A stretch of 64,000 nt of DNA from Margaritifera margaritifera (GCA_029931535.1 JAQPZY010001037.1:660001-724000), one strand, 5' to 3'. Shown: positions 12,191 through 22,972, counted from the stretch's first letter. The notes: generated by a model not told the origin, from the sequence alone. Made by a program: numbers and translations.

Positions 12191-15100
12191 CTAGGCACGT
12201 GAGAGTGCATCTGCAATCACATTGTCTTTTCCTCTGATGTATTTGATGTCAATGTTATATTCCTGCAATATCAAACTCCATCTCAACAATCTCCGATTTT
12301 TATCTTTCATTTTGTTGATGAAAGTAAGGGGATTGTGATCACTGTACACAATAATTGGAGAAAGAGCTGAGGTAACATACACTTCAAAATGCTGTAAAGC
12401 CAATATCAAAGCCAAACATTCCTTCTCAATTGTGGAATAATTTTTCTGGTGCTTGTTTAGTTTTTTAGAAAAATAACACACAGGGTGATCCACACCACTT
12501 TTGTCTTCCTGAATCAATACTCCACCAACCCCTACATCACTTGCATCAACAGATAATTTAAATGATTGGCTAAAATGTGGTGCAGAAAGAACTGGTGCAT
12601 TCTTAAGCATGGCCTTTAACTTGTCAAAAGATTCCTGACACTTGTCAGACCAATGAAATTTGGTTTTCTTACTCAATAAACTTGTCAAAGGTTCAGCAAT
12701 TTTGGAAAAATTGGAACAAAATTTCCGATAATATCCAGCCATACCTAGAAATCGCATCAGTTGCTTTTTACAAATTGGAACTTGAAATTCAGAGATAGCT
12801 TTGACCTTAGCTTCTATAGGTTTAACTTGACCTTGTCCCACAATATGTCCTAAAAATGTGACACAAGCATGGCAAAACTCACTTTTGCTCAAATTAATTG
12901 TCAGATTCGCATCACTGAGTCGATCGAAGAATTTTCGAATGGTTTCCAAATGATCTTCCCAGGTGTTGTTGTAGATAATGACGTCATCGATATAAGCGTC
13001 ACAATTATCAAGACCAAATGTTATCATGTTCATCAGACGTTGAAACGTTGCAGGCGAATTTTTCATTCCAAACGGCATAACTTTATATTGATAAAGTCCA
13101 TCTGGAGTTACAAATGCTGAAATTTCTTTTGCCCTTTCCGTCAGTGGAATTTGCCAGAATCCTTTTAAAAGGTCAAACTTGGTGACATATTCCGCATTTC
13201 CAATTTTATCAATGTAATCGTCCATTCTTGGGATTGGAAATGAAACAGTTTTGGTGACACTGTTGACTTTTCTATAGTCAGTACACATACGGAATGTATT
13301 ATCTGGCTTGGGAACAAGAATACATGTACATGGTGAACTCCAGTTACTTTTACTTGGTTCTATGAAATCATTCTCCAGTAGATACTGAATTTCTTTCTTC
13401 AGATAGTTCTGTTTGAGAGGATTCATCCTATAAGGATGCTGTTTCACAGGCGCAGAATCTACAATGTCAACGTCATGATAAATTTTACTTGTTCGTGTTG
13501 GAACATCAGGAAACAAGTGCTCATAGTCATGTAATAGCTGTTTTAGTTCATTTCTTTCCTGTTGTTGTAGATGTGAAAGTTTCTGGTCTAGGTTGTTCAA
13601 TATTTCTGAATTCCGAAGATTGGTTATACCAGAGTCACAATAGTCTGATCGTATTCCATCGTTGATATCTTCACTGTGTGGGACAGGTACAACTAAATTA
13701 ACAGAATAATTAGCTGAGCTATCTCTGTCAAAATATTCCTTTAACATATTTATATGACAAAGTTGTTTCTGTTTCCGTCTCCCAGGAGTGTTAATGATAT
13801 AATTTAAGTCATTTACTTTCTTTTCAACGGTATAAGGACCATAAAATTTAGCCTGAAGAGGATTCTGAGGAATGGGAAAGATAGTCAGAACTTTGTCACC
13901 AGGTTTAAAACTCCTTTCCTGTGAATTTCTGTCATACCTTAATTTCATTTTTGACTGGGTAGTGTGAAGATTTGTTCTTGCTACTTCACAGGCCTTTGAC
14001 AACTTGTATTTGAAATCAGAGACATAATCAAGAAGATTAATCTTTGAATCTTCATTTGAAAGAAGTTTCTCTTTCAATAATTTCAATGGTCCACGGACAG
14101 TATGACCAAAAACTAGTTCAAAGGGACTAAAACCCAACGACTCTTGAACTGATTCCCTAACAGCAAACAACAACAAATGAACACCCTCATCCCAATCCTT
14201 TTCTGTATCAAAGCAATAGGATCGAATCATATTCTTCAAAGTTTGATGAAATCTTTCCAAAGCACCTTGACTTTCAGGGTGATAGGCAGAAGATTTAAAC
14301 TGTTGGATGCCTAGTTCATGCATAAATTGCTGGAAAATTCCAGACATAAAATTTGACCCTTGATCCGACTGGACAGATTTGGGAAGGCCAACAAGTGTAA
14401 AAGACTTCACCAAAGCTTTCACAATAGTTTTAGTTTTTATATTTCTCAGAGGAATTGCTTCTGGAAATCTTGTAGATGCACACATGATGGTCAACAAGTA
14501 TTGGTTGCCTGACTTGGTTTTAGGTAAAGGACCAACACAGTCTACCATTATTCTACTAAATGGTTCATCAAATGCAGGAATAGGTTGCAGATGAGCCTTA
14601 GGTATCTTCTGATTGGGTTTTCCTACCATTTGACAAGTGTGACAAGATCTGCAGTATTTAGAAACATCACTTTTGAGTTTCGGCCAATAAAAATGATTCA
14701 AGATCTTGTGATAAGTCTTACGGACTCCTAAATGACCAGCCAAAGGAGTTTCATGGGCTAAATTAAGAATTTCCTGTCGATATGACTTAGGAACAACAAT
14801 TTGATAGCTCACTGACCACTCGTCACCAGCGGGTACATCAGGTGGTCTCCATTTCCTCATAAGGACCCCATTTTTCACAAAGTAACACACTGGAACTTGT
14901 GTGGCTTCAGTTTCACTAATAGCCCTCTGAAACAAACAAGATATCTCGGGATCTTGCTCCTGTTCAACGACAAGAGATTGTCGTTTGTCACCCTGAGTAG
15001 AACAAAGAGAATGAGTTGCCAAAAGAGGATCACTGTGATCAATACCGTTTGATTGATCAATACCTGAGGAAAAAGTGACCTCATCAAAAGACTGACCAAT

Positions 15101-16636
15101 ACATGTGTCAGCTAAAGGAATAATATCCTGATCAACATCACTCTCAAGAGCTCTTTTTGCCATAGCTCTAGTAACTGCACAAGCAGGGTACAAATCAGGG
15201 ATTTCAGTTTCGACAGGATCAACATTCTGATCCAAACAAGGCTTGTCAGTTACAAGTGGATTAACCACAACCTTATCTCCAGCTAGGTCATTGCCTAGTA
15301 ATAAATGAACACCCTCTATGGGTAAAGAAGTCACTGCCCTAACAGTCACAGGTCCAGAAACTAAGTCTGATGCCAAATTTGCACAATGAAGAGGAACATT
15401 TACAAAGCCGCACTCTACTCCTTGAACAAGAACACTTTCACTTGAAGAAGACTCCTCAGACAAAGGCAAAGTACCTGATAATAAAAGACTCTGAGAAGCT
15501 CCAGTGTCCCTTAATATTTTAATTGGGATAGGTTTGGCAGAATCACCAATAAGTGATATAGAACCTTCTGACATGAATGGTTCATAAGCCTCCAAAATAG
15601 AATCAGACTGGGGTTTGTTTGACCCAACAAATGTATTGCTTTCAATACAAGACCGTGACCTTGAAATAAGAGCATTTGGAAAAGCTCTGTCTTTTCTCTG
15701 TTGCTTATTTTTCAACTTGAAGCAATCAGAAATAACGCGCCCTTTCGTTTTATAATAAGTGCACGTAGGAAGAGATAAGGATTTCTGATCAGTCTTATCA
15801 GATGTTTGATTCCTAACAGTTGTGCTGTTGTGAAATTTGGAAGTACTCGAATGAGATTGAAATGGTTTTTTACCAGAAAACTGCTGAGTGGACGACTTAT
15901 TGCCAAATGAAATTTTGTGAGTCAAGGAATAATCATCAGCCATACGAGCAGCATTTTCCAACGTTTCCACATTCCGCTCGTCAAGATAGGTTTTAACATC
16001 ACTATGGATGCACCTCTTGAACTCTTCAATTAATACGAGCTGTCTGAGGTTATCATAAGCTTGATCAACTTTCTTGGCTGAGCACCACCTATCAAATAGT
16101 TGTTCTTTATCCCTTGCAAATTCGACATGAGTTTGTCCAGTTTCTATTCTACAATTCCTAAACCATTGTCGATATGCCTCTGGTACCAACTCATAAACTT
16201 TCAAGATGTACTCCTTAACCACATCATAATCAGTGCTTTGTTGTACTGACAGTGAAGTGTAGACTTCACGAGCTTTTCCAATAAGTACACTTTGTAATAA
16301 CAAAGTCCAATGCTCTCTGGGCCATTTGAAGTTTTCAGCTATTTTCTCGAAATGAAGAAAGTATTTATCTACTTCTTTTTCCTGAAAAGGGGGTACTAAC
16401 CTAATATATCTAGTAACATCAAAACCTGGACTTGTGTTTAAAGGAGTGGAGTGTGCTCTGTTTGCCAGTTCTAATTCTCTTAATTTAAATTGCATTTCCC
16501 TTTCTTCTCTTTGCATCTGCATTTGTATTTGCCTCTCTTCCTTCTGCATTTGTATCTGCCTCTCTTCCTTCTGCATTTGTATCTGCCTCTCTTCTTTCTC
16601 TCTCTCCATCTGCCTCTCTTCTTTCTCTCTCTCCAT
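12191..16636 (-). CDS. gag-pol: Gag-Pol polyprotein, order gag-PR-IN-RT-RNaseH
   Basis: This is a single open frame of 1481 codons. Residues 1-60 are Glu/Arg/Gln-rich coiled-coil repeats (EERQIQMQ), followed by gag. A degenerate zinc knuckle lies at about 292-305 (second Cys is Tyr, His is Arg). The protease motif DTGAS has its Asp at residue 377. Integrase has an HHCC finger at about 628-666 and the catalytic triad D699, D758, E794, with exactly 35 residues between the last two. RT follows, with FDLLKG (D1155) and YIDD (D1217, D1218). RNase H has D1364, E about 1404, D1433 and a terminal ADALSR. All catalytic residues I can name are kept. The frame begins inside a low-complexity tract; the true gag start is upstream in another frame (16965). 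The protein makes capsid and enzymes for replication by reverse transcription in cytoplasmic particles. Confidence 0.95.
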   Translation of the reverse strand: MEREKEERQMEREKEERQIQMQKEERQIQMQKEERQIQMQMQREEREMQFKLRELELANRAHSTPLNTSPGFDVTRYIRLVPPFQEKEVDKYFLHFEKIAENFKWPREHWTLLLQSVLIGKAREVYTSLSVQQSTDYDVVKEYILKVYELVPEAYRQWFRNCRIETGQTHVEFARDKEQLFDRWCSAKKVDQAYDNLRQLVLIEEFKRCIHSDVKTYLDERNVETLENAARMADDYSLTHKISFGNKSSTQQFSGKKPFQSHSSTSKFHNSTTVRNQTSDKTDQKSLSLPTCTYYKTKGRVISDCFKLKNKQQRKDRAFPNALISRSRSCIESNTFVGSNKPQSDSILEAYEPFMSEGSISLIGDSAKPIPIKILRDTGASQSLLLSGTLPLSEESSSSESVLVQGVECGFVNVPLHCANLASDLVSGPVTVRAVTSLPIEGVHLLLGNDLAGDKVVVNPLVTDKPCLDQNVDPVETEIPDLYPACAVTRAMAKRALESDVDQDIIPLADTCIGQSFDEVTFSSGIDQSNGIDHSDPLLATHSLCSTQGDKRQSLVVEQEQDPEISCLFQRAISETEATQVPVCYFVKNGVLMRKWRPPDVPAGDEWSVSYQIVVPKSYRQEILNLAHETPLAGHLGVRKTYHKILNHFYWPKLKSDVSKYCRSCHTCQMVGKPNQKIPKAHLQPIPAFDEPFSRIMVDCVGPLPKTKSGNQYLLTIMCASTRFPEAIPLRNIKTKTIVKALVKSFTLVGLPKSVQSDQGSNFMSGIFQQFMHELGIQQFKSSAYHPESQGALERFHQTLKNMIRSYCFDTEKDWDEGVHLLLFAVRESVQESLGFSPFELVFGHTVRGPLKLLKEKLLSNEDSKINLLDYVSDFKYKLSKACEVARTNLHTTQSKMKLRYDRNSQERSFKPGDKVLTIFPIPQNPLQAKFYGPYTVEKKVNDLNYIINTPGRRKQKQLCHINMLKEYFDRDSSANYSVNLVVPVPHSEDINDGIRSDYCDSGITNLRNSEILNNLDQKLSHLQQQERNELKQLLHDYEHLFPDVPTRTSKIYHDVDIVDSAPVKQHPYRMNPLKQNYLKKEIQYLLENDFIEPSKSNWSSPCTCILVPKPDNTFRMCTDYRKVNSVTKTVSFPIPRMDDYIDKIGNAEYVTKFDLLKGFWQIPLTERAKEISAFVTPDGLYQYKVMPFGMKNSPATFQRLMNMITFGLDNCDAYIDDVIIYNNTWEDHLETIRKFFDRLSDANLTINLSKSEFCHACVTFLGHIVGQGQVKPIEAKVKAISEFQVPICKKQLMRFLGMAGYYRKFCSNFSKIAEPLTSLLSKKTKFHWSDKCQESFDKLKAMLKNAPVLSAPHFSQSFKLSVDASDVGVGGVLIQEDKSGVDHPVCYFSKKLNKHQKNYSTIEKECLALILALQHFEVYVTSALSPIIVYSDHNPLTFINKMKDKNRRLLRWSLILQEYNIDIKYIRGKDNVIADALSRA

Positions 16637-16654
16637 CTGTATCTGCCTCTCTTC

Positions 16655-16965
16655 TTTCTCTCTCTCTCTCTCTGAATCTGAAGCTTTGCCAATTCTAAAT
16701 CAATCTGGTTCTTTAACTCTAATTCCCTTAATTTCCTGTCAGAACCAGATACAGGCTTTCTCTTCAAACTTAAAGCACTATTTTCAAAAATTCCCTTTCC
16801 TACTAAATACTGAATCAAAATAATCTTTATCTCCTGTTTTGTCAATGATACTTTTGCCTCAGATAGACTGTATTTTCTGGCAAGCTCGAGCAACTCATCC
16901 TTTCTCATGCACTCTAACCCCTCCTGGGTAGGTTTTGAAATGAAATTCTGAACATTAGATGCCAT
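16655..16965 (-). CDS. gag: N-terminal part of Gag, shifted frame relative to the main ORF
   Basis: The ATG at 16965 opens a frame beginning MASNVQNF with a helix MRKDELLELARKYSL, reminiscent of N-terminal gag segments of molluscan gypsy elements. It continues to a Glu/Leu/Lys-rich helix and runs into a (GA)n stretch at about 16655-16672, where the frame must change to join the 1481-codon ORF. A two-base contraction or expansion of the dinucleotide run would explain the break. Whether this is replication slippage, an assembly error or tolerated frameshifting cannot be told here. Confidence 0.75.
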
Positions 16966-17104
16966 AGTAAATGCTTGTTGGTTTCACACAAAAAAATTTC
17001 TCTATTAAAAATCTTTGCCAAAGACAAAAAAAATTCTCCGAGACAAAATCAATATGAATTTCAAAGATAAATTTAATATCTCTAATATGCTTTAATGAAA
17101 TTCA

Positions 17105-17126
17105 GATCCCAGAAGTCGAGCCCCCA
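17105..17126 (-). other. Primer binding site, tRNA-Pro-like
   Basis: Five bases inside the 5' LTR (element orientation) the minus strand reads TGGGGGCTCG followed by ACTTCTGGGAT. The first ten bases equal the start of the tRNA-Pro complementary primer site known from murine leukaemia virus; the remainder fits with a three-base bulge. The tRNA assignment is an inference. Confidence 0.55.
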
Positions 17127-17131
17127 ATTTC

Positions 17132-17878
17132 TGTTACGACTCTATGGTCTAAGAAAAATGTAACAGAAAGAAAGTGAAACCAACAAATCAAGTAAAAATC
17201 AACAAGCAATTTATTACTAGATAATTAAAATGAAAAAAATCAAAAAGTCACTTACAGTAATGTGTTTTGAAATCCTAATAATCCAATAAGAATGATTGTT
17301 CTAATCACAAGTCCTAAATATAGAATGTTCCGAATTCACGGCTGTGTCCTTGAATGTTATGATGTGCTAATGGTCTCCAAAGTCCTGATGTACTAGTAAT
17401 CTTGATGAGCTGATGTCAAAATGAAGTATTCCAAAATCTCTGAATAAGTTCATATAAATTCCAAAATCATCAATTAAAAATCCAAAATCTAAAAGTTTAT
17501 GAGCACTGTTATAATCCAATGAATATTAAAATAATTCCTCTCTTAGAATTTGGAATAAATTTTCACAACTGTAATAGCTCTTTACAAGACTGATGGTAAT
17601 GTCAAAACTGAAAAAATGTCCACCAAACATGGTATATATAAAGATTGGTCACATGACAGAATGTTCTAGAACATGTGTCATCTTAATGGAATTTTACTTG
17701 TAAACAACAATCAACCTTGACCTTCAAATTGAGAAAACATATTGATCAAAACAACCTAATTCAAGGACACTAGTTAAACATGTTTTTCCTGAAAAGAGAT
17801 TTAAGCAAATATTAAAGTGAAGAAACATTTATAATTTTCTAAAATATTTATAATATTATATAAACATCATACATAACA
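17132..17878 (-). repeat. 5' LTR (element orientation) of the Gmr1-like element
   Basis: This 747-bp copy pairs with 11305-12052. It is followed directly by the second GTAAC target duplication (17879-17883). Confidence 0.95.
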
Positions 17879-20589
17879 GTAACACGTGCAATAACCCCTC
17901 ATTACGACACAAATAAGGTCATACAAGAGAAAGGTGTAACGACGGAGGCTTTTGAGTGTACTTCAAAGTCATTTAACTTCACAATTCAACGGTTTGGTAA
18001 AAAAAAATCAGTATTTTTCGTCACACGATAAATATAGTCTTAGATTTGTGCTCAGTTCAAATTAAATTTATGAAACTCGCCGAATAATTTTAATCTTTTG
18101 CTTGCAAAGATTCGCAATAGAGGGTAATTATTTCGACTCGTTTCATAAATTTAATTCGAAATGAACACTCATGTAATATCCTTCATATCTAAATTTGATC
18201 CTTAGTTGATGTATATGCGCAAGTACAATGAATAAAATGAACAGAGTTCGTATTTTATTAATAATTTTATGGAGAAATATTAGCTGAAACCAGAAGTGTG
18301 TTTTGGGGCTGTTATTTGAGTGGTGATTTAGGCCGATTAAGTTCTGGTCCCAAGCGCAAAACACGCTGCCTTGCCATAGCTCGATCAATGTGATCTGGTC
18401 GTTTGAACGTTAGATGACATTGGCATAACGGCGAATTGTTTGTATTAGTGCGAGAAATTCTTATTTATATGGTATTGGCGAATTATATTGTGCGCATCCA
18501 GCATGTAAAATGCATGCATATAACTTCTGTCCCAAGTGAACTATGCCAAAATATCTATGCTAATGAAAGGTCTTACGGTCAGATCATGCTTGTCGAGAAA
18601 AAAGAGAAGATTTACCCGCACGTTACATATTTAAAAATCAGAAAGTAATACATATAGTAGCAATAAGAAATATAAATATCTCTTTTATGGCGTAGACTTT
18701 TCTTGCCTGTCAGAAATGCTCCCATATTTTACTGTGTCAAAAGATGGTTAGATGCATTTATTTTGCGGCATCATAAAGAAAGGGTATTCAATTTGGATGG
18801 CCCAGTATCATTTGTGTAGGACCTAAATGTACGCTGTGGGATTGCTCTACGTGTGCCTTGAATTGGTAAATAGGTTGATTGTAAGACTTCTAACTGCAGG
18901 ACCAGTATCATATTTAATAGTTTTGTAAGTTAAGACCTACTTGAAATAAGTTCAGTCAGTCGATTATGTTGCTGCTTATCGAACTTGATATCCAAAATGC
19001 ACCAAGCCAGGTGTCGCATGCGAAACATTGCTAGACTTTCATAACTCTAGGTTCGATTAATGTGTGACTCATTCTGTCTTCCAGATGAAACATGTGATGC
19101 ATGCATCTGTCCTTGGTAGGAAATGAATTACCTCTACGCTGATACAGTATGAATAGCTTCGGACACGTGGTTAGCTTTGTAAACATCCAAGTGTTTCATT
19201 ATTTGGGTTAGATAACTGATCAAAAACTAATCTAAATTTTCATAGCAAAATAATAGTCGTTAATATACAAATCTTGACACGGTTGTAAGTACCTTTTGTG
19301 TTTACCCATATTTATTTGGAAATAAATATCTAATGGGAACTGCGCTCAATAATCATGTTATAATATTTTAGAAGGAAGAAAATACCATTTCTTAAGATAG
19401 ATGCTTCAGTCGTGTCTGCCTCACGCAATGGCAACGCGGGATGGTTCAATCACACTTTATGACAAATCCTGATGTCATAAAATTTTTATTGTCATATAAA
19501 TAGCATGATAATGTTCGAAAATGTTTCTATCGGTTTCTGGCTAGACTCTTTGTTCTGCTCTTTACAAAATAACACATTCTTTTATTATCATTATTATTAC
19601 CAACATTCTTTAGCAATAGACATTGTGAAACCCTCCGCCTGTCCGTCAGTATGTCTGCCCGTTAGTCCCTCCGTCCGCAATGACGTCTTCTCCTAAACTG
19701 CTGGGTGGAAATTCACAAAACTTTGTAGTTTTGTTATCCCATAAAATATTCAAAATTTTACGTTTACAAATTCTAAATACACAATCATCAATGAAATAAG
19801 AAAAGGAATTAATAGTTAGACAAACGCCTCTTAAATAAACAAAATATATTCGAGAATAGCCTTTTCACTGATTTCTGTGAAGTCCTAAATATTATTACGA
19901 ATATTTGAAGCACTAGGAATGTAATTGTTGGGCTGAAGCTTTCTCAATTAAAGCTTGCTGTGTGCGTGATATATTTTGGTACAAAATATCGACAGCTCGA
20001 AACAAACGTGTATTAATGGGACGCTCTATACTAATTCGCGGCACTAGCCTTGCTAAATTCAGTGGCTACCCGCCAGCGCTGCCACGTCGCTCAAACAGGC
20101 CCTGCTGTTTATCTTTCATGCATTATGCCATATCAGCTTTCAGTGCACGCGGTGCATACCGTGCGATGCATTACCCGCTTTTGCACTAATACATTATACC
20201 ACCGCTTAAGGTAACTTATAAATATGTGTACATTTGCCACAGATGCACAGAGAGTTCTGATGGAATTTACGGTAGAGATGGCCTAATTTTCTGCTACATC
20301 TAGCGTTAGCAATCAATTATACAGACCATGACCAGACGTAATTCTCTGTGACTCATGCGAGAGTCTGGTTTAACGAGACAACGTGAGTCCTTCATATACA
20401 AAGTACCCATTTCCACATTGGGTTTAATTAGTACTAGTACGATGAGTCATCAAATGTAAAAGCTACCAACACAAACAATGTGTTCCTTTTATTCTATATA
20501 GTGATTTTAAATGTATTTTTGTGACAATCAGCAATTGTAAACAAAACTCAAATACACCATCAGGATTTTCCCTTTACCTTAAATCAATT

Positions 20590-21005
20590 CACGAGGACAA
20601 TTAGCTTGCTGCTTACAAAGGAGCAGACTGCATACATACATTTTACGAATATTTGCAATCAATTACAGAAACTGTTTATGAAGCACTAAGACCACGAAAC
20701 GCTGCTGAAATGATATTCACTAGTAAAAATAAAAGCATTATAATTCAACCAGTATATTCTATATTTGTGAAAAGGAAATTAGAGAAATAGGAAGAAAAAG
20801 AAGAAGAACACAAGAGAAAAGAAACGAATTTATCATCATAGTATACAGTAAGAGATCATGATCACTTGAATGGAAAATACAAAGGTTTTACACATAATGA
20901 ATGTGGTTCAAATTATAAATATACAAAATATATTCCATTATTTATTCTTAATTGCAATTATCATCTGATTATTAAGACAGTAGTACACGACCCAGATCAA
21001 GAAGT
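20590..21005 (+). pseudogene. Maverick/Polinton protein-primed DNA polymerase B fragment (copy in segment A)
   Basis: One frame reads a helix FYEYLQSITETVYEAL. After a few stops it continues with VRDHDHLNGKYKGFTHNECG, which corresponds to the zinc-binding VRDHCHLTGKYRGAAHNEC-type block found upstream of the exonuclease region in Polinton PolB. It then reads YIPLFILNCNYHLIIK, matching the IPVVFHNLSGYDAHLFIK region. Stops, a Cys-to-Asp change and a sudden end at the actinoporin inverted arm show a dead fragment. A longer relic of the same gene is at 41595-42675. Polintons are large self-synthesising transposons using this polymerase with a terminal protein. Confidence 0.75.
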
Positions 21006-21615
21006 AACAATAACAATGGTGGCGATGGGTTAACATGGGCGAAGAAAGGTTCTTTGTTTAACTTGATTGGTACTACATCTTCGAAACTTTTGTTGGTGCT
21101 GAATGTCTCGATTAAGTTTAAAGAAAGATATAACTCATTTGGTAAACTCAGTTTCTGTACTCTCTTTTGTCAAGGATTTGGCCAACCTCACCTTAGAACA
21201 TTAGAGACATTATACAAAATGAAGACGTGCTTAGGAGAAAATAACTTTTGTTTATTTGATTGCAAAGAAAATCCAGCATTGGTCATTTTAGTACATTGTA
21301 CCTTCATTACTGAGAGTTGTAAATATACTATGAAGATGAATACGATCTACGATCAAAATTATTCTGAGACGATGTATATCATCAGAAAGAAATTTATTTC
21401 CGCAAGTCTAGTAAAGCATATTTTTCTTCTGAATTGCAGTCATTCTTGCAACTAAAATGCCATTAGATATACGAGATCTTACATGTGATATGTTTGCCAA
21501 ATCAGCAGATGATATTGACTCTGTAAAACAATAGTAACGAAATTCCCCACACTTTGCGAACACAGTTAGTATATATCCCCTCGTGATATTTTGAAGCTAA
21601 GTGGTATGTTATTTC

Positions 21616-22059
21616 TTATTCTATCCGAAACAGAATCCTCTTGGATGGACAATATTTGGCGTCTGTCATCTCTGCAGTTGCACGACAGCTCCCGAAAGAA
21701 GTAGATTTGAAGAGCCCGTCATTTGCTTGTTCATAGGCCCACACAGCGGTGTGTTCCTCGCAAGTTAGGCATACAAAACACTTGCTGCTTCCCGCCCAAG
21801 GATTGGTGAAAGCAAGATACAGAAAGACATCATTTTCCAGCAATCTATACTTCAATCCTCCACTCACACCACAGAAGACGCTCGGGGATTTATTGGCAAC
21901 GAGAGTGAGCCAGCTCGACCCAGGAATAATGGTATTCCCAAATGTAGATTCCAAATGTAGATTCAAACCGTTCTCCAGAATCAAAGAATTCGCTGTCGAG
22001 TTCCAACACATATGAACTTTTATTAAGACGAATACAGAAAAAAAAACCTTTTGAGACAA
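21616..22059 (-). pseudogene. Actinoporin-like pseudogene (right arm, distal copy)
   Basis: An open frame of 147 codons ends with the same C-terminal residues as the plus-strand copy (KRILFRIE). A tandem duplication of a 13-base stretch containing CTACATTTGGA at about 21940-21965 moves the preceding part out of the frame used by the intact copy. The apparent N-terminus (through NSLILENGL) is therefore an off-frame reading of the FDSGERF segment. The copy lacks the upstream microsatellite and acceptor because the next copy's 3' flank lies directly upstream. Its C-terminal two thirds is nearly identical to 10000-10308. Confidence 0.6.
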
Positions 22060-22204
22060 TAATTTATTTCTAAAAGTCTTAGTGAAACATATTTTCCGTC
22101 TGAAATGCAGTCACTCCTAAAACTAATTTGCATTCAATATACGAGATCTTGCATGCGACATTCTGGCACGTCCACACACGATATTTCCCTTTGTAAAACA
22201 ATAA

Positions 22205-22736
22205 CTAAGAAAAACTAAACGTAATTCTTTTGGACGGACAATATTTTGCGTATATGTTCTCTGCAGGTACGCAACAGTCCTTGAAAGAAGAAGTTTGGAC
22301 ATCCACATCATTTGCCTGGTCATTGGCCCACACAGCGTCGCGTTCCTCGTTAGTTAGGGATACAAAACACTTGCAGCTTTCCACCCAAGGATTGGTGAAA
22401 CCAAGAGAGAGACAAACATCATTTCCGTGCAATCTATACTTTACTCCTCCAATTTCACGACAGAAGAAGCTCGGGCGTGTATTGGCAATGAAAGTGAGCC
22501 AACTTGACCCTGGATCAATGCTGATCATATCTAGATTCAAATCGTTCTCCAGAATCAAAGAATCAAAGAATTCGCTGGCGAGTTTCAACACATATGAACT
22601 TTTTTTTTCTATCTATATTTGCAAAGGGCGTTTACGTTTTGCAAATTATTTCATTGTTTGCCATTTGAACGAGATTTCAATAAAATTGCTAGGAATTTCC
22701 ATATGTTGCTGTGTTCTTGCCATTCTTTGTCTTTTT
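22205..22736 (-). pseudogene. Actinoporin-like pseudogene (right arm, proximal copy)
   Basis: It starts at the conserved acceptor (22737) with the same leader as the intact gene, then meets in-frame stops about 18-30 codons later. A tandem duplication of TTTGATTC near 22557-22572 shifts frame before the PG turn, and the C-terminus is altered (the CRATAEITDAKY-like segment reads with Cys-Cys and Asn-Ile changes). It keeps PGSSW, GGVKYRL and LGFTNP. The upstream intron with microsatellite and a GTAGGT donor (23386) is retained. Confidence 0.6.
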
Positions 22737-22789
22737 CTGCAAAGATGTATAACCAAAGACATAGTTTAATACATTTACATATTGCTCGT

Positions 22790-22911
22790 AGCTGTATGTA
22801 TGCACGTATGTATGTATTCCTGTATGTGTGCACGTATGTATGTATATATTTACGCATTTATTTTCAATTCCAATATATATCATGTACGTTTACATGTTTG
22901 TCTTTTCATAA

Positions 22912-22942
<31 letters not shown>

Positions 22943-22972
22943 TGTATGAATGTATATGTATGTATGTAATTG
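22790..22972. repeat. TATG microsatellite in the candidate intron, right arm
   Basis: This is a shorter and more interrupted version of the 1400-1731 tract, at the same place relative to the acceptor at 22737. Confidence 0.9.

Larger units (their letters stand above)
11305..17878 (-). mobile_element. Full-length Ty3/gypsy LTR retrotransposon, Gmr1-like domain order
   Basis: This 6574-bp element has near-identical LTRs (748 and 747 bp; about eight substitutions and one 1-base indel by hand count), LTR ends TGTTA...TAACA, and a 5-bp target duplication GTAAC at 11300-11304 and 17879-17883. The internal coding region on the minus strand encodes gag, protease, integrase, then reverse transcriptase and RNase H. 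Integrase before RT is the order described for Gmr1-type gypsy elements and is unlike most gypsy elements. A tRNA-Pro-like primer site and a polypurine tract are present. It inserted into segment A after the A/B duplication, since copy B has no insertion at the matching place. Low LTR divergence implies recent activity. Confidence 0.95.
10825..21008. repeat. Segment A of a large direct duplication (other copy 36312-42015)
   Basis: After removal of the LTR element 11305-17878, the flanks 10825-11304 and 17884-20580 align in order with 36312-36790 and 36833-41560, and both copies end in the same Polinton PolB fragment (20590-21005 and 41595-42015). Shared landmarks include ATTTATCGCATGACTACTGTAT-type text near 11235 and 36718, and GCGGCACTAGCCTTGCTAAA at about 20038 and 40364. 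Non-coding similarity is patchy with indels. No gene other than the mobile elements was identified in it. Confidence 0.8.

Noticed and set aside
16434..16823. Ser/Leu/Cys/Ile frame opposite gag
   Set aside because: This is the antisense shadow of the GA-rich coiled-coil repeat of gag.
21054..21455. 133-codon plus frame
   Set aside because: It lies antisense in the 3' flank of the actinoporin unit, and the matching regions at 300-560 and 10400-10740 do not keep the frame.
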